NCBI RefSeq assembly: GCF_030704685.1
Contig: NZ_JAUZDX010000004.1
Coordinates: forward strand, 186,001-250,000
Length of the DNA: 64,000 bases
Direction of reading: 5' to 3'
From: Acidovorax sp. A1169
GTDB lineage: Bacteria > Pseudomonadota > Gammaproteobacteria > Burkholderiales > Burkholderiaceae_C
Part shown: piece by piece, positions 45,803 through 55,662 of the stretch
Layout of the letters: every line of letters starts with the position of its first letter
Numbering within the stretch: the first letter of the stretch is position 1
Notes under the pieces: generated by a model
The model's database searches: none
What the model was told of the DNA's origin: nothing
Seen by the model: the letters and a program-made list of their open reading frames with translations, nothing else
Translations under genes and position numbers: made by a program

Positions 45803-47275
45803 ATGTCCTCATCCACCACTCCCCTTTCCACCCGTGCCGCCGTGGCGGCCCATTTCGCCGTGTCGGCCGTCGCGCTGGCGGCCGCCCTCCTCCTGGTCGG
45901 TTGCGCCAGCCCCGGCGCAGCGCACACGCCACTGGCACAGACCACGCCGGCCGCGCTGGGCCTGAATGCAGCGGCCGCCGAGTCGGCCACCCCCTCGCAG
46001 TGGTGGACCACCCTGGGCGATGCCCAGCTCAACGCCCTGGTCGACAAGGCCCTGCAGGGCAGCCCCAGCCTGGCCGTGAGCCGCGCCCGGCTGGAACAGG
46101 CCGTGGCACTGAGCCAGGTGCGCGAAGCCGCCAACGGCCCGCAGGTGAGCCTGGGCGTGGACGCCACGCGCCAGCGCTACACCGCCCACGGCCTGGTGCC
46201 CGCCCCGGTGGCCGGCAACACCTACAACAGCGGCACGGTGCAGGCCAGCTTCAGCTGGTCACCCGACTTTTTCGGCCAGCACGCGGCCGAGCTGGAGGCG
46301 GCCCTGGGCCAGGCCCGCGCCGCCCAAGCCGATGCCGCCGCTGCCGCCAACACCCTGGCCGCCCAGGTGGGCCGCAGCTACGTGGCCCTGGCCCGCCTGG
46401 TGTCGCAGCGCGAGGTGGCCGTGCGCGCGCTCGCGCAGCGTGAAGAGCAGCGCCGCCTGACCAACGACCGCGTGGCCGCAGGCCTCGATAGCCAGGTCGA
46501 GCTGACCCAGGCCCAGGCCGCCGTGCCCGATGCGCGCACCCAGATCGAGGCGCTGGACGAGCAGATCACCCTGGCGCGCCGCCAGGTCGCCGTGCTCAGC
46601 GGCCAGGCGCCCGATGCGCTGACCAAGCTGACCCCGCAACTGGCCGCCCTGCAGCCCGCGGCCGTGCCCGACGCGCTGGGCGCCGACCTGCTGGGCCGCC
46701 GCCCCGACGTGGTGGCCGCGCGCTGGCGTGTGGAAGCCGCGACCCAGGGCGTGAAGGTTGCGCGCACGGAGTTCTACCCCAACATCAACATCGCCGCCTT
46801 CATCGGCCTGAACTCGCTGGGGTTGGACAATCTGTTCAACGCCGGCTCGCGCCAGATGGGCGTGACGCCCGCGCTGCGCCTGCCGATCTTCGACGGCGGC
46901 CGGCTGCGTGCGCAACTGGGCGGCCGCCAGGCCGAGCTCGACGCTGCCATTGCCCAGTACAACGGCATGGTGCTGGACGCCGTGAAGGAAGCCGGCGATG
47001 CGATGGCCTCGGTGCAGTCGCTCACGCGCCAGCAGGCACTGCAGGACGACGCCGCCGCCAGCGCCGAAAAGGCCTACCGCTTCGCGCAGGAGCGCTACCG
47101 CGCGGGCCTGGGCAACTACCTGGTGGTGCTCTCCACCGAAAGCCAGGTGCTGGCCCAGCGCCGCCTGGCCGTGGACCTGCGCGCACGCCAGCTCGACACC
47201 CGCCTGCAGCTGATGAAGGCCCTGGGTGGCTGCTGGACCGACGACACGGCCACGCTGCAGACCGCAGCCCGCTGA
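45803..47275 (+). CDS. Outer-membrane efflux lipoprotein, NodT family
   Basis: 490 aa, TolC-like outer-membrane factor of the NodT type. Signal peptide with lipobox (LLVGCASPG); two OEP repeats with LNALVDKALQGSPSLAVSRARLEQAVAL and FFGQHAAELEAALGQARAAQADAA. It forms the outer duct for the EmrA-EmrB pair that follows. Start 45803. Confidence 0.93.
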   Translation: MSSSTTPLSTRAAVAAHFAVSAVALAAALLLVGCASPGAAHTPLAQTTPAALGLNAAAAESATPSQWWTTLGDAQLNALVDKALQGSPSLAVSRARLEQAVALSQVREAANGPQVSLGVDATRQRYTAHGLVPAPVAGNTYNSGTVQASFSWSPDFFGQHAAELEAALGQARAAQADAAAAANTLAAQVGRSYVALARLVSQREVAVRALAQREEQRRLTNDRVAAGLDSQVELTQAQAAVPDARTQIEALDEQITLARRQVAVLSGQAPDALTKLTPQLAALQPAAVPDALGADLLGRRPDVVAARWRVEAATQGVKVARTEFYPNINIAAFIGLNSLGLDNLFNAGSRQMGVTPALRLPIFDGGRLRAQLGGRQAELDAAIAQYNGMVLDAVKEAGDAMASVQSLTRQQALQDDAAASAEKAYRFAQERYRAGLGNYLVVLSTESQVLAQRRLAVDLRARQLDTRLQLMKALGGCWTDDTATLQTAAR

Positions 47276-47342
47276 GCGCCAGCACCCCGATACGACGCAT
47301 AAAAAACCACACACAACAGCACATTCCCGAAGGACCCTTGCC

Positions 47343-48653
47343 ATGAGCGAACCCCTTGCCTCCAACAAAGAAGCCACCAACCCCGCGCGCCGCCGCGGCC
47401 TGACCCTGATCGCTGCCGCCGTGGCCCTTGCCGCCATCGGCTGGGGCGCATGGCACTGGGCCAATGGCCGCCACATGGAAACCACCGACAACGCCTACGT
47501 GGCAGGCAACGTGGTGCAGATCACGCCGCAGGTCGGCGGCACCGTGGTCTCCATCGGTGCGGACGACACCGACTACGTGAAGGCCGGCCAGTTGCTGGTC
47601 AAGCTCGACCCGGCCGACGCCCGCGTCGCGCTGGAACAGGCCGAAGCGCAGCTGGCGCAAACGGTGCGCGAAGTGCGCACGCTGTTCGCCAATAACTCCA
47701 CCCTGAAGGCCCAGGTCAGCCTGCGCAGCGCCGACCTGGCCCGCGCCCAGGCCGAAACCGCGCGCCTGCAGGACGACGTGGCCCGCCGCGCACCGCTGAT
47801 GGCCAGCGGCGCCGTGGGCAAGGAAGAGTTCCAGCACGCCAACGCCCAGGTGACCTCTGCCAAGAGCACGGTGGCAGCGGCCCAGGCCGCCGTGGTGGCC
47901 GCGCAGGAACAGCTGGCCGCCAGCCAGACGCAGACCGAAGGCACCTCCATTGAGCAGCACCCCAACGTGCAGCGTGCCTCGGCCCGCGTGCGTGAGGCCT
48001 ACTTGGCCGTGCAGCGCGCCCAGTTGCTGGCACCTCTCGACGGCCACGTGGCCAAGCGCGGCGTGCAGGTCGGTCAGCGCGTGCAGGCCGGCGCCCCACT
48101 GATGACGCTGGTGGCCCTGAACGATCTGTGGGTGGACGCCAACTTCAAGGAAAGCCAGCTGCAGAACCTGCGCATCGGCCAGCCGGCCGAGCTGGTGGCC
48201 GACGTGTACGGCACCAAGGTGGTCTACCACGGCAAGGTGACCGGCCTGGGTGCCGGCACCGGCGCCGCGTTTGCCCTGCTGCCCGCGCAGAACGCCACGG
48301 GCAACTGGATCAAGGTGGTGCAGCGCGTGCCCGTGCGCATTGCGCTGGACCCCAAGGAAGTGAGTGAACACGCCTTGCGCGTGGGCCTGTCGATGGACGT
48401 GAAGGTGGACACCGCCGACCAGAGCGGAAAGACCCTGTCCGACACCCAGCGCACCACGCCCGTGGCCGCCACCGCCGTGTTCGACGAGCAGTTCAAGGCC
48501 GCAGACGACGAGGTGGCGAACATCATCGCCGCCAACCTGGGCCGCAAGGCCGTGGCCGCGGCCTCACCCAAGGTGACCCACGCACAGGCCAGCGGCGCAG
48601 CGCAGGCACAGAACCACGCTTCGGCCCCCATGCGCGCCCCTGTGGTGCAGTAA
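47343..48653 (+). CDS. emrA: EmrA/HlyD-family membrane fusion protein
   Basis: 436 aa. One N-terminal membrane helix (RGLTLIAAAVALAAIGWGAWHW), the barrel-sandwich part around TTDNAYVAGNVVQITPQVGGTVVSI, a coiled coil of about 100 residues, and LLAPLDGHVAKRGVQVGQRVQAGAPLMTL. It links the MFS pump with the outer-membrane factor. C-terminal Ala/Gln/Lys-rich tail of some 60 residues is longer than usual. Confidence 0.93.
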   Translation: MSEPLASNKEATNPARRRGLTLIAAAVALAAIGWGAWHWANGRHMETTDNAYVAGNVVQITPQVGGTVVSIGADDTDYVKAGQLLVKLDPADARVALEQAEAQLAQTVREVRTLFANNSTLKAQVSLRSADLARAQAETARLQDDVARRAPLMASGAVGKEEFQHANAQVTSAKSTVAAAQAAVVAAQEQLAASQTQTEGTSIEQHPNVQRASARVREAYLAVQRAQLLAPLDGHVAKRGVQVGQRVQAGAPLMTLVALNDLWVDANFKESQLQNLRIGQPAELVADVYGTKVVYHGKVTGLGAGTGAAFALLPAQNATGNWIKVVQRVPVRIALDPKEVSEHALRVGLSMDVKVDTADQSGKTLSDTQRTTPVAATAVFDEQFKAADDEVANIIAANLGRKAVAAASPKVTHAQASGAAQAQNHASAPMRAPVVQ

Positions 48654-48668
48654 GCCGGAGTCTTTTCC

Positions 48669-50300
48669 ATGACTGCCGCCAACCCCACCGCAGACCAGGC
48701 CGGCGCCTCGGCGTCGCCTGCTGTGACGACGCCGCCAGCCGCCCCGCCCGGGCCGCCTGCGGCGTATCCACCGCTGCAGGGCACGGCCCTGCTGCTGGGC
48801 ACGCTGTCGCTGTCGCTGGCCACGTTCATGAACGTGCTCGATTCGTCCATCGCCAACGTCTCCATCCCTGCCATTGCCGGTGACCTGGGCGTCAGCCCGG
48901 GCCAGGGCACCTGGGTCATCACCAGCTTCGGCGTGGCCAATGCGATTTCGGTACCGCTCACGGGCTGGCTCACGCAGCGCTTTGGCGCGGTGCGGCTGTT
49001 CACCATGAGCGTGCTGCTGTTCGTGCTCACCTCCTGGCTGTGCGGCTTTGCCTCGTCGCTGGAGATGCTGGTCTTCTTCCGCGTGCTGCAGGGCCTGGTC
49101 GCCGGGCCCATGATCCCGCTGTCGCAGACCCTGCTGCTGGCCAGCTACCCGCGCGCCCTGGCGGGCACGGCGCTGGCCCTGTGGGGCGTGACCACGCTGG
49201 TCGCGCCCGTGGTGGGGCCGCTCTTGGGCGGCTGGATCACCGACAACATCTCCTGGCCGTGGATCTTCTACATCAACGTGCCGGTGGGCTTGCTCGCAGG
49301 CCTGCTGACCTGGGGCATCTACCGCAAGCGCGAGACACCGATCCGCAAGCTGCCGATCGACACCGTGGGCCTGTCCCTGCTGGTGCTGTGGGTGGGTGCG
49401 CTGCAGCTCATGCTCGACAAGGGCAAGGAGCTCGACTGGTTCGCCTCCAACGAGATCATCCTAATGGCGGTGGTGGCCGTTGTGGCGTTCGCCGTGTTCC
49501 TGGTCTGGGAGCTCACCGACAAGCACCCGGTGGTGGACCTCAAGCTCTTCAAGGGCCGCAACTTCACCTTCGGTGCGCTGGCGCTGTCGGTGGCCTATGC
49601 GCTGTTCTTCGGCAACGTGGTGCTGCTACCGCTGTGGCTGCAGCAGTGGATGGGCTACACCGCCACCTCGGCCGGCATGGCGCTGGCTCCGGTGGGCATC
49701 TTCGCCATCCTGCTCACGCCGCTGGTGGGGAAGAAGGTGGGCCAGTGGGATCCACGGCGCATGGCGACGGGCGCGTTCATCGTGTTCGGCATCGTGCTGT
49801 GGATGCGTTCGCAGTTCACCGTGCAGACCGACTTCGTGCACATCCTGATCCCCACCCTGCTGCAGGGCGCGGCCATGGCGTTCTTCTTCATCCCGCTGAC
49901 CACGCTGACGCTGGCGGGCATTGCGCCCGAGCGCATCCCGGCCGCTGCCGGCCTGAGCAACTTCGTGCGTATCACCGCCGGGGCCATGGGCACGTCCATC
50001 GCCACCACGCTGTGGGAGAGCCGGGCCGCCATGCACCATGCCCACCTGACCGAGGGCCTGATCCAGGGCCAGGGCGTGTTCGGCGCTACGCTGGACAACC
50101 TGATGGCGTCTGGAATGACGCAGTTGCAGGCACTGGCGCAGGTGAACCGGCTGATCGACCAGCAGGCCTTTACCCGCGCGGCAGACGACATCTTCCTCGG
50201 ATCGGCCGGCCTGTTCGTGCTGCTGATCGGGCTGATCTGGCTGACCCGGCGGCCCGCGCAGGGCGGCGCAGGCTCGGCCGACGCGGCGGGCGCGCACTGA
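48669..50300 (+). CDS. emrB: MFS drug efflux pump of the DHA2 (EmrB/QacA) family
   Basis: 543-aa inner-membrane proton antiporter with 14 predicted helices. MNVLDSSIANVSIPAIAGDLG is the DHA2 motif D-like start, and QGLVAGPMIPLSQTLLLASYP motif C follows. Together with the EmrA-like adaptor and NodT factor it forms a tripartite pump for toxic, often aromatic, compounds. 15 bp after the adaptor gene. Confidence 0.95.
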   Translation: MTAANPTADQAGASASPAVTTPPAAPPGPPAAYPPLQGTALLLGTLSLSLATFMNVLDSSIANVSIPAIAGDLGVSPGQGTWVITSFGVANAISVPLTGWLTQRFGAVRLFTMSVLLFVLTSWLCGFASSLEMLVFFRVLQGLVAGPMIPLSQTLLLASYPRALAGTALALWGVTTLVAPVVGPLLGGWITDNISWPWIFYINVPVGLLAGLLTWGIYRKRETPIRKLPIDTVGLSLLVLWVGALQLMLDKGKELDWFASNEIILMAVVAVVAFAVFLVWELTDKHPVVDLKLFKGRNFTFGALALSVAYALFFGNVVLLPLWLQQWMGYTATSAGMALAPVGIFAILLTPLVGKKVGQWDPRRMATGAFIVFGIVLWMRSQFTVQTDFVHILIPTLLQGAAMAFFFIPLTTLTLAGIAPERIPAAAGLSNFVRITAGAMGTSIATTLWESRAAMHHAHLTEGLIQGQGVFGATLDNLMASGMTQLQALAQVNRLIDQQAFTRAADDIFLGSAGLFVLLIGLIWLTRRPAQGGAGSADAAGAH

Positions 50301-50327
50301 AAGCGCCTCGCCCAAAGATCTGAAAAA

Positions 50328-50359
50328 CGGTGGCCCGCATCGCGCAGGCCGCCGCTTTT
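50328..50359 (+). terminator. Intrinsic terminator after the efflux operon
   Basis: CGGTGGCC (50328-50335) and GGCCGCCG (50347-50354) form a stem with one wobble pair, followed by CTTTT. Confidence 0.65.
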
Positions 50360-50503
50360 CACCGTGCCAGATGGCGCGGGCGACCGAAGGCGTGCATCCC
50401 ACACCGCGTGTCGGAAAAGGCTGACACAGCCCCGCGCTGATGGCCTTCTGGCGACTTGAGGACGGACACGAACAATGCAGTCACCACAACAAAAGGAACT
50501 GCC

Positions 50504-50662
50504 ATGTCGCTCTCCCTCATTCTCCTGATCGTCCTGATCCTCATCCTCGTCGGCGCGCTGCCCACCTGGGGCCACAGCCGTTCGTGGGGCTATGGACCCA
50601 GCGGCGGCATCGGCCTGGTGGTGCTGATCCTGGTGATCCTGCTGCTCATGGGCAGGATATAA
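50504..50662 (+). CDS. DUF3309 family small membrane protein
   Basis: 52 aa: MSLSLILLIVLILILVGALPTWGHSRSWGYGPSGGIGLVVLILVILLLMGRI-type pattern, with two hydrophobic segments flanking a conserved W-GH-x-S-WGYGPSGG loop. Typical of DUF3309, a widespread very short membrane protein of unknown function. Start chosen at 50504, where the family begins. It stands alone with a strong terminator downstream. Confidence 0.85.
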   Translation: MSLSLILLIVLILILVGALPTWGHSRSWGYGPSGGIGLVVLILVILLLMGRI

Positions 50663-50686
50663 ACCTCCGGCGGCCTCTGAGGCCTT

Positions 50687-50723
50687 AAAGCAAAAAGCGT
50701 GGCATGGCCACGCTTTTTGCTTT
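50687..50723. terminator. Perfect 17-bp stem terminator
   Basis: AAAGCAAAAAGCGTGGC (50687-50703) pairs perfectly with GCCACGCTTTTTGCTTT (50707-50723) over a 3-base loop. It is the bidirectional terminator between the DUF3309 gene and the EF-hand gene. Confidence 0.9.
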
Positions 50724-50750
50724 CCGGATGTGCCCGAAGGGTGCAGGCGG

Positions 50751-51308
50751 TCAGGCCGCCTTGCGCATCTGCGCGTTGGCAAACGCCGTGGTGAGCTGCG
50801 CCAGCTCGGTCTGGTTCACCACGCCGTTGGCATTGCCATGGCGGTCCACCAGTTGCAGCAGCGACTGCGACAGCTCGCTGCCGCCCTTGGTGCCCGAGGT
50901 GGCGGCAATGCCCTTGAGGAATTCGTCGCGCGAGATCGCACCGTCCTGGTTGGCGTCGAAGCCGGCCGCCAGTTGCTCTTTTTGCGCATCGCTGGCGCCA
51001 AAGCTGGCGAGCAGTTCCTGGAAATCCTTTTTGGACACCGAACGGTCTGCCTGCGATGCCGTCAGCGCCGTGCCCGCATCGGCAGCCGCGCGTGTGCCCA
51101 GCGGGCCGTCGAGCTTGCCGGAGGCCATCAGGATGCCCTTGCCGGCAAAGCCGGTCAGGGCCTCGGCCTCCTTGCTCAGGGTGACCACGGCCGAGGGTTC
51201 GGCCGCAGCCGGCTGGCTGGCGCGCGAAGAGGCCGCCGACTTGCTGCCCGAGGCGGCGTTGTAGATAAAGGAAGCAACGGACGCAAGGCCGGAAATGAGG
51301 GGGGACAT
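50751..51308 (-). CDS. EF-hand domain protein
   Basis: 185 aa. Ala/Ser-rich N-terminus, a middle segment and two calcium-binding loops: DANQDGAISRDEF and DRHGNANGVVNQTEL. No clear signal peptide. Bacterial proteins of this kind may bind Ca2+; function is unknown. ATG at 51308. Confidence 0.82.
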   Translation of the reverse strand: MSPLISGLASVASFIYNAASGSKSAASSRASQPAAAEPSAVVTLSKEAEALTGFAGKGILMASGKLDGPLGTRAAADAGTALTASQADRSVSKKDFQELLASFGASDAQKEQLAAGFDANQDGAISRDEFLKGIAATSGTKGGSELSQSLLQLVDRHGNANGVVNQTELAQLTTAFANAQMRKAA

Positions 51309-51460
51309 GGCCACTGGACTCCTGTGCAGGGGCTGGCTGCCGGTGCTTTCCGACAAAGCACCAGGGCAGGCCATCGCCCGGTGGTCCAGCATATCCCGCA
51401 ACCGCTCCAGGCAATGGGCAGAAAAGCGGCGCTGCACAGCCGCTTTTCGCGGCCACGCGC

Positions 51461-51838
51461 CTACTTCAGTACATAGCTGGCCAGCACGCTCTGCACGTCG
51501 TAGATGCTGAGCTTCTTGTTGAACTGCTTCTGGAACGGGGTGGCGCTGCCCGAGATCCAGATCTTGAGCTCGGCGTCGAGGTCGAAGGGGCCACCGGTCT
51601 CGATGCTGAAGTGGGTGATACTTTTGTAGGGCAAGGAGTGGTACTCGACCTTGCTGCCGGTGATGCCCTGTTTGTCCACCAGCACCAGGCGCTTGTTGGT
51701 GAATACGAAGTAATCGCGGATGAGCTGGTAGGCATGCTCCACGACCTCGCCCGGCATCAGGATGCGGGCGAACTCTTCCTGAATCTTCGATGCATCGATC
51801 TTGGATGCGTTGCCCATCACACCGTCCAGCAATCCCAT
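51461..51838 (-). CDS. Bacterial PH-domain protein (DUF1696/bPH_1)
   Basis: 125 aa. MGLLDGVMGNASKIDASKIQEEF then a PH fold with EHAYQLIRDYFVFTNKRLVLVDKQGITGSKVEYHSLPYKSITHFSIETGG and a short helix at the end. Family members may bind membranes or proteins; the function is uncharacterised. ATG at 51838. Confidence 0.88.
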   Translation of the reverse strand: MGLLDGVMGNASKIDASKIQEEFARILMPGEVVEHAYQLIRDYFVFTNKRLVLVDKQGITGSKVEYHSLPYKSITHFSIETGGPFDLDAELKIWISGSATPFQKQFNKKLSIYDVQSVLASYVLK

Positions 51839-51876
51839 GGTGGTCTCCTGTTGCAAGGAGATCCATCGTAATCTGG

Positions 51877-52329
51877 CTACGAATATCCCGGCCCGAAGGC
51901 GACGAATTCTCCGGTGAGCCGTCCAGCCGGTTGCCCCTGGTACATCAGCACCGAGGCCTGCTCGATACGGCCCAGCCCCTTGCGCTCGAACATGCGCACG
52001 AAGGCCCGCCAGGCCTGCTCCGATGGCGCCTCGGCCACGGCCGTGAACGTCCCGTCGATGGGCAGCCCGTACTCCATGGTGTTGCGCTGTATCACCAGGC
52101 GGCTGCCCAGGTTCTGTGCCGAGAGCTTCATGTGCAGCATGGACCACCCAGCCAGGATGGCTACGGCCGAAGCACTGCCGCCGAACACCGTCTCGCGGTG
52201 GTTGATGTTGGGCGCCAGCGGCGCGCTCAGCACCACGCGCTCGATCGATGCCTCCATCACGGACACGGCCATCGCGCTGGACAGGGGAATGTGCTGGTGC
52301 AGGTAGTCCTGCAGGTCGTTGGGGCTCAC
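51877..52329 (-). CDS. YiiD-type thioesterase family protein
   Basis: About 150 aa, hotdog fold of the YiiD C-terminal thioesterase family: LQDYLHQHIPLSSAMAVSVMEAS, PNINHRETVFGGSASAVAILAGWSMLHM and the FVRMFERKGLGRIEQASVLM segment. The start is probably GTG at 52329, which overlaps the NUDIX stop as GTGA. It is probably involved in acyl-CoA or acyl thioester hydrolysis. Co-translated with the NUDIX gene. Confidence 0.75.
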   Translation of the reverse strand: MSPNDLQDYLHQHIPLSSAMAVSVMEASIERVVLSAPLAPNINHRETVFGGSASAVAILAGWSMLHMKLSAQNLGSRLVIQRNTMEYGLPIDGTFTAVAEAPSEQAWRAFVRMFERKGLGRIEQASVLMYQGQPAGRLTGEFVAFGPGYS

Positions 52330-52874
52330 GCTGGGGCTTTCGAGGGGGATGGCGAAGGAGACGGCAGCACCCCTGGGGGCAGCGGGTCGCGGTAGACGAT
52401 GTGCAGCACCTGCGCGGTGTCGCGCGCCAGGGCATCGCACAGGAAGGGTGGGCGCAGGTCGATCCCCGCCAGTTCGGCGCGCTCGAACCAGGCGAACTCC
52501 AGCCTGCGCCGTCCCTCCACACCTTCATAGGGGCCTGCGGACTGGTCCAGAAGGCCCTGCGGCGCGGGGTGCACATGCAGGTACAGGCCGGTCTCGTGGT
52601 AGGCCACGCCGGCATAGACAAAGAAGTTCTCGACCACGCAAGCCAGCGCGCCGGGCACCACCGCCAGGCCCAGTTCTTCCTGCATCTCGCGCACCAGGGC
52701 CTCGCCGGCGCTCTCGCCGGGCTCAATGCCGCCACCGGGCAGTGCCCAGAAGGCATCGCCCTCGGCGCGGTGCAGCAGCACCTGCCCGGGGCGCGTGATG
52801 ATGGCCGCGGCGCGCAGGCGCATGAGGGGCTGCAGGGGCGTGGCAGGGGTGGAGACGACGGCAGACAGGGTCAT
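52326..52874 (-). CDS. NUDIX hydrolase
   Basis: 182 aa. NUDIX box of the form [22 protein letters not shown], a Glu/Gly metal-binding motif that hydrolyses nucleoside diphosphate-linked compounds. Substrate not predictable. Its stop overlaps the thioesterase start and its start overlaps the LysR stop (ATGA), so three genes are chained. Confidence 0.92.
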   Translation of the reverse strand: MTLSAVVSTPATPLQPLMRLRAAAIITRPGQVLLHRAEGDAFWALPGGGIEPGESAGEALVREMQEELGLAVVPGALACVVENFFVYAGVAYHETGLYLHVHPAPQGLLDQSAGPYEGVEGRRRLEFAWFERAELAGIDLRPPFLCDALARDTAQVLHIVYRDPLPPGVLPSPSPSPSKAPA

Positions 52875-53791
52875 GGGCCGATGCTATCGCTGGAATCCCC
52901 CAGCCCAGGCAGCAGCACCGCTTGCTGCGCCGCCACCGTCTCGCGCAGAAAGGCCCAGGTGGCCTGCATGCGCGCCACATGCTTGTTCTCCTCGGGCATG
53001 GACATCCAGAAGGTGCGCGTGAAGCGAGCCTTGCCTGGCAGCACGAGCGTGAGGGCCGGATCCTGCGCGGCGACGAAGGCCGGCAGCACCGCCAGCCCAG
53101 CGCCAGCGCGTACCGCCTCGTACTGCGCGAGGATGCTGGTGCTGCGCAGCGCAAAGCGTGCGGGGCGGTGCAGCTCATCGAGGATCTGCAACTCCTTGGT
53201 GAACAGCAGGTCGTCCACATAGCTGATGAAGCTGTGGCCGCGCAGGTCGTCCGCCGTGCGGATGGGCGCGTGGCGGGCCAGGTAGTCGCGCGTGCCGTAG
53301 AGTTGCAGCACGTAGTCGGTGAGCTTCACCACCAGCACCGCGCCGCGCGCGGGGCGCTCCAGCGAGATCACGATGTCCGCCTCGCGCCGCGACAGGTGCA
53401 CCAGGCGCGGCAGGGCCAGCAGGTCAAGCACCAGGCCCGGGTGCTGCAGGGCAAAGTGCGCCAGTTGCGGCGCCAGCACCAGGTTGCCAAAGCCCTCGGT
53501 GGTGCCGATGCGCACCAGGCCCTGCAGGCCCTGGCGCACGCCGGGGGCGGCGTTTTCCACCGCGAGGAAGGCGGCCTCCATGGCCTCGACCTGGGGCAAC
53601 AGTGCGCGGCCTGCCTCGGTCAACCGGTGGCCGCCGGCCTCGCGCGCGAACAGCGCCGAGCCGACCTGCTTTTCCAGCACCTGGATGCGGCGCGCCACCG
53701 TGGTGTGGTCCACGGTGAGGCGGCGCGCCGCACCCACCAGGGTGCCGGCACGGGCCAGTTCCAGAAAATAGCGCAGGTTGTCCCAGTCCAT
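52871..53791 (-). CDS. LysR family transcriptional regulator
   Basis: 306 aa. N-terminal winged helix-turn-helix ([42 protein letters not shown]) and a periplasmic-binding-protein-like effector domain. It is divergent from mmsA with a 165-bp promoter region, so it is the likely regulator of valine catabolism or of its own NUDIX-thioesterase unit. ATG at 53791. Confidence 0.94.
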   Translation of the reverse strand: MDWDNLRYFLELARAGTLVGAARRLTVDHTTVARRIQVLEKQVGSALFAREAGGHRLTEAGRALLPQVEAMEAAFLAVENAAPGVRQGLQGLVRIGTTEGFGNLVLAPQLAHFALQHPGLVLDLLALPRLVHLSRREADIVISLERPARGAVLVVKLTDYVLQLYGTRDYLARHAPIRTADDLRGHSFISYVDDLLFTKELQILDELHRPARFALRSTSILAQYEAVRAGAGLAVLPAFVAAQDPALTLVLPGKARFTRTFWMSMPEENKHVARMQATWAFLRETVAAQQAVLLPGLGDSSDSIGP

Positions 53792-53879
53792 GGAAGCTCT
53801 CGTCAAGCGTGCGGGTGCACATGCACAGCGGCAAACGCATCATGTGCATTTTTGCAAACCTCGTGCGCAGTATTGTCTA

Positions 53880-53908
53880 TTGTCTTCACAATTTTGCACA
53901 GCTACCAT
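53880..53908 (+). promoter_or_regulatory. Predicted mmsA promoter
   Basis: TTGTCT (53880-53885), a 17-bp spacer and TACCAT (53903-53908), 48 bp before the ATG of mmsA. LysR-type T-N11-A sites are present in the region but none is decisive. Confidence 0.5.
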
Positions 53909-53956
53909 GCGCAGGTTGCACGCTTTCGCGCCCCTTATTTTTCAGGAGACAACCCG

Positions 53957-55480
53957 ATGAACGCACCTACCTCTTCGGCCGTACTGGCCCCTACCGTCAA
54001 GCTGCTGATCGGCGGCCAGTTCGTCGAGTCCAAGACCACCGAGTGGCGTGACGTGGTGAACCCGGCCACGCAACAGGTGCTGGCCCGTGTGCCGTTTGCC
54101 ACGGCCGAAGAGATCGATGCCGCCGTGGCCTCGGCCAAGGACGCCTTCAAGACCTGGAAGAAGACCCCCATCGGCGCACGCGCCCGCATCTTCCTCAAGT
54201 ACCAGCAGCTGATCCGCGAGAACATGGCCGAGCTGGCCGCCATCCTGACGGCCGAGCAAGGCAAGACCCTGCCCGACGCCGAAGGCGATGTGTTCCGTGG
54301 CCTGGAAGTGGTGGAGCACGCCGCCAGCATCGGCAACCTGCAGTTGGGCGAGTTGGCCAACAACGTGGCCGGTGGCGTGGACACCTACACCCTGCTGCAG
54401 CCGCTCGGTGTGTGCGCCGGCATCACGCCCTTCAACTTCCCGGCCATGATCCCGCTGTGGATGTTCCCCATGGCGATCGCCACGGGCAACACCTTCGTGC
54501 TCAAGCCCTCCGAGCAGGACCCGATGGTGACCATGCGCCTGGTGGAGCTGGCACTGGAAGCCGGCATTCCCCCGGGCGTGCTCAACGTGATCCACGGCGG
54601 CGAAATGGCCGTGAACGCGATCTGCGACCACAAGGACATCAAGGCCGTATCGTTCGTGGGCTCCACCAAGGTGGGCACGCATGTGTACAACCGCGCCACC
54701 CTGGCCGGCAAGCGTGCGCAGTGCATGATGGGCGCCAAGAACCACGCCATCATCCTGCCCGACGCGAACAAGGAGCAGACGCTCAACGCCATCGCCGGCG
54801 CCGCATTCGGTGCTGCCGGCCAGCGCTGCATGGCACTGCCCGTGGTGGTGCTGGTGGGTGAGTCGCAAAAGTGGATTCCCGAGCTGGTGGCCAAGGCCAA
54901 GACGCTCAAGATCAACGGCGGCACCGAAAAGGGCACCGACGTGGGCCCGCTGGTGTCCTGCGCCGCCCTGGAGCGCGTGGAGAGCCTGATCGCGCGCGGC
55001 ATTGCCGACGGCGCCACGCTGGAACTGGACGGCCGCAAGCCCACGGTGCCCGGCTACGAAAAGGGCAACTTCGTGGGCCCGACCATCTTCTCGAACGTCC
55101 AGCCCGGCATGGCCATCTACGACCAGGAAATCTTCGGGCCGGTGCTGGCCCTGGTGCCTGCGGCCGACATCGACGAAGCCATCGAGTTCATCAACAGCAA
55201 CCCCAACGGCAACGGCACGGCCATCTTCACGCAGTCGGGTGCCGCAGCGCGCAAGTTCCAGGAAGAGATCGACGTGGGCCAGGTCGGCATCAACGTGCCG
55301 ATCCCTGTGCCGGTGCCCCTGTTCTCGTTCACGGGCTCGCGCGCTTCCAAGCTCGGCGACCTGGGCCCCTACGGCAAGCAGGTGGTGATGTTCTACACCC
55401 AGACCAAGACCGTGACGGCCCGCTGGTTCGACGACAGCACGACCTCGCATGGTGTGAACACCACCATCAGCCTGAAGTGA
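53957..55480 (+). CDS. mmsA: Methylmalonate-semialdehyde dehydrogenase (CoA-acylating)
   Basis: 507-aa aldehyde dehydrogenase that makes propionyl-CoA from methylmalonate semialdehyde, in valine breakdown. [22 protein letters not shown] motif [32 protein letters not shown] and the catalytic Cys in [11 protein letters not shown] are typical of the MmsA subgroup. AGGAG ribosome site before ATG 53957. It leads the valine gene group. Confidence 0.96.
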   Translation: MNAPTSSAVLAPTVKLLIGGQFVESKTTEWRDVVNPATQQVLARVPFATAEEIDAAVASAKDAFKTWKKTPIGARARIFLKYQQLIRENMAELAAILTAEQGKTLPDAEGDVFRGLEVVEHAASIGNLQLGELANNVAGGVDTYTLLQPLGVCAGITPFNFPAMIPLWMFPMAIATGNTFVLKPSEQDPMVTMRLVELALEAGIPPGVLNVIHGGEMAVNAICDHKDIKAVSFVGSTKVGTHVYNRATLAGKRAQCMMGAKNHAIILPDANKEQTLNAIAGAAFGAAGQRCMALPVVVLVGESQKWIPELVAKAKTLKINGGTEKGTDVGPLVSCAALERVESLIARGIADGATLELDGRKPTVPGYEKGNFVGPTIFSNVQPGMAIYDQEIFGPVLALVPAADIDEAIEFINSNPNGNGTAIFTQSGAAARKFQEEIDVGQVGINVPIPVPVPLFSFTGSRASKLGDLGPYGKQVVMFYTQTKTVTARWFDDSTTSHGVNTTISLK

Positions 55481-55485
55481 AGCAG

Positions 55486-55570
55486 CCCCCTGAGTCGCTT
55501 CGCGCCTTCCCCCTCAGGGGGACGCCGCCAGCGCGGCGGGGCGGCCCTTGCGCGGCGGCACTGGCCTGGG
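55486..55570. repeat. Family-type intergenic repeat (hairpin)
   Basis: CCCCCTGAG (55486 region) and CCTCAGGGGG pair across a 17-base loop, followed by a GC-rich tail with GCGGGGCGGCCCTTGCGCGGCGG. I recall similar units in many Comamonadaceae intergenic regions. Its role is unknown; it may act as a transcription or RNA-stability element after mmsA. Confidence 0.55.
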
Positions 55571-55662
55571 CCGTGCCGGTTCCAAGGCCCGCCGATGGTG
55601 CGTGGCGCCGTGGAGAACCGAAGTGAATCAAGGGCTTTTAAGGGGCATGGTGAAATCGGTGC

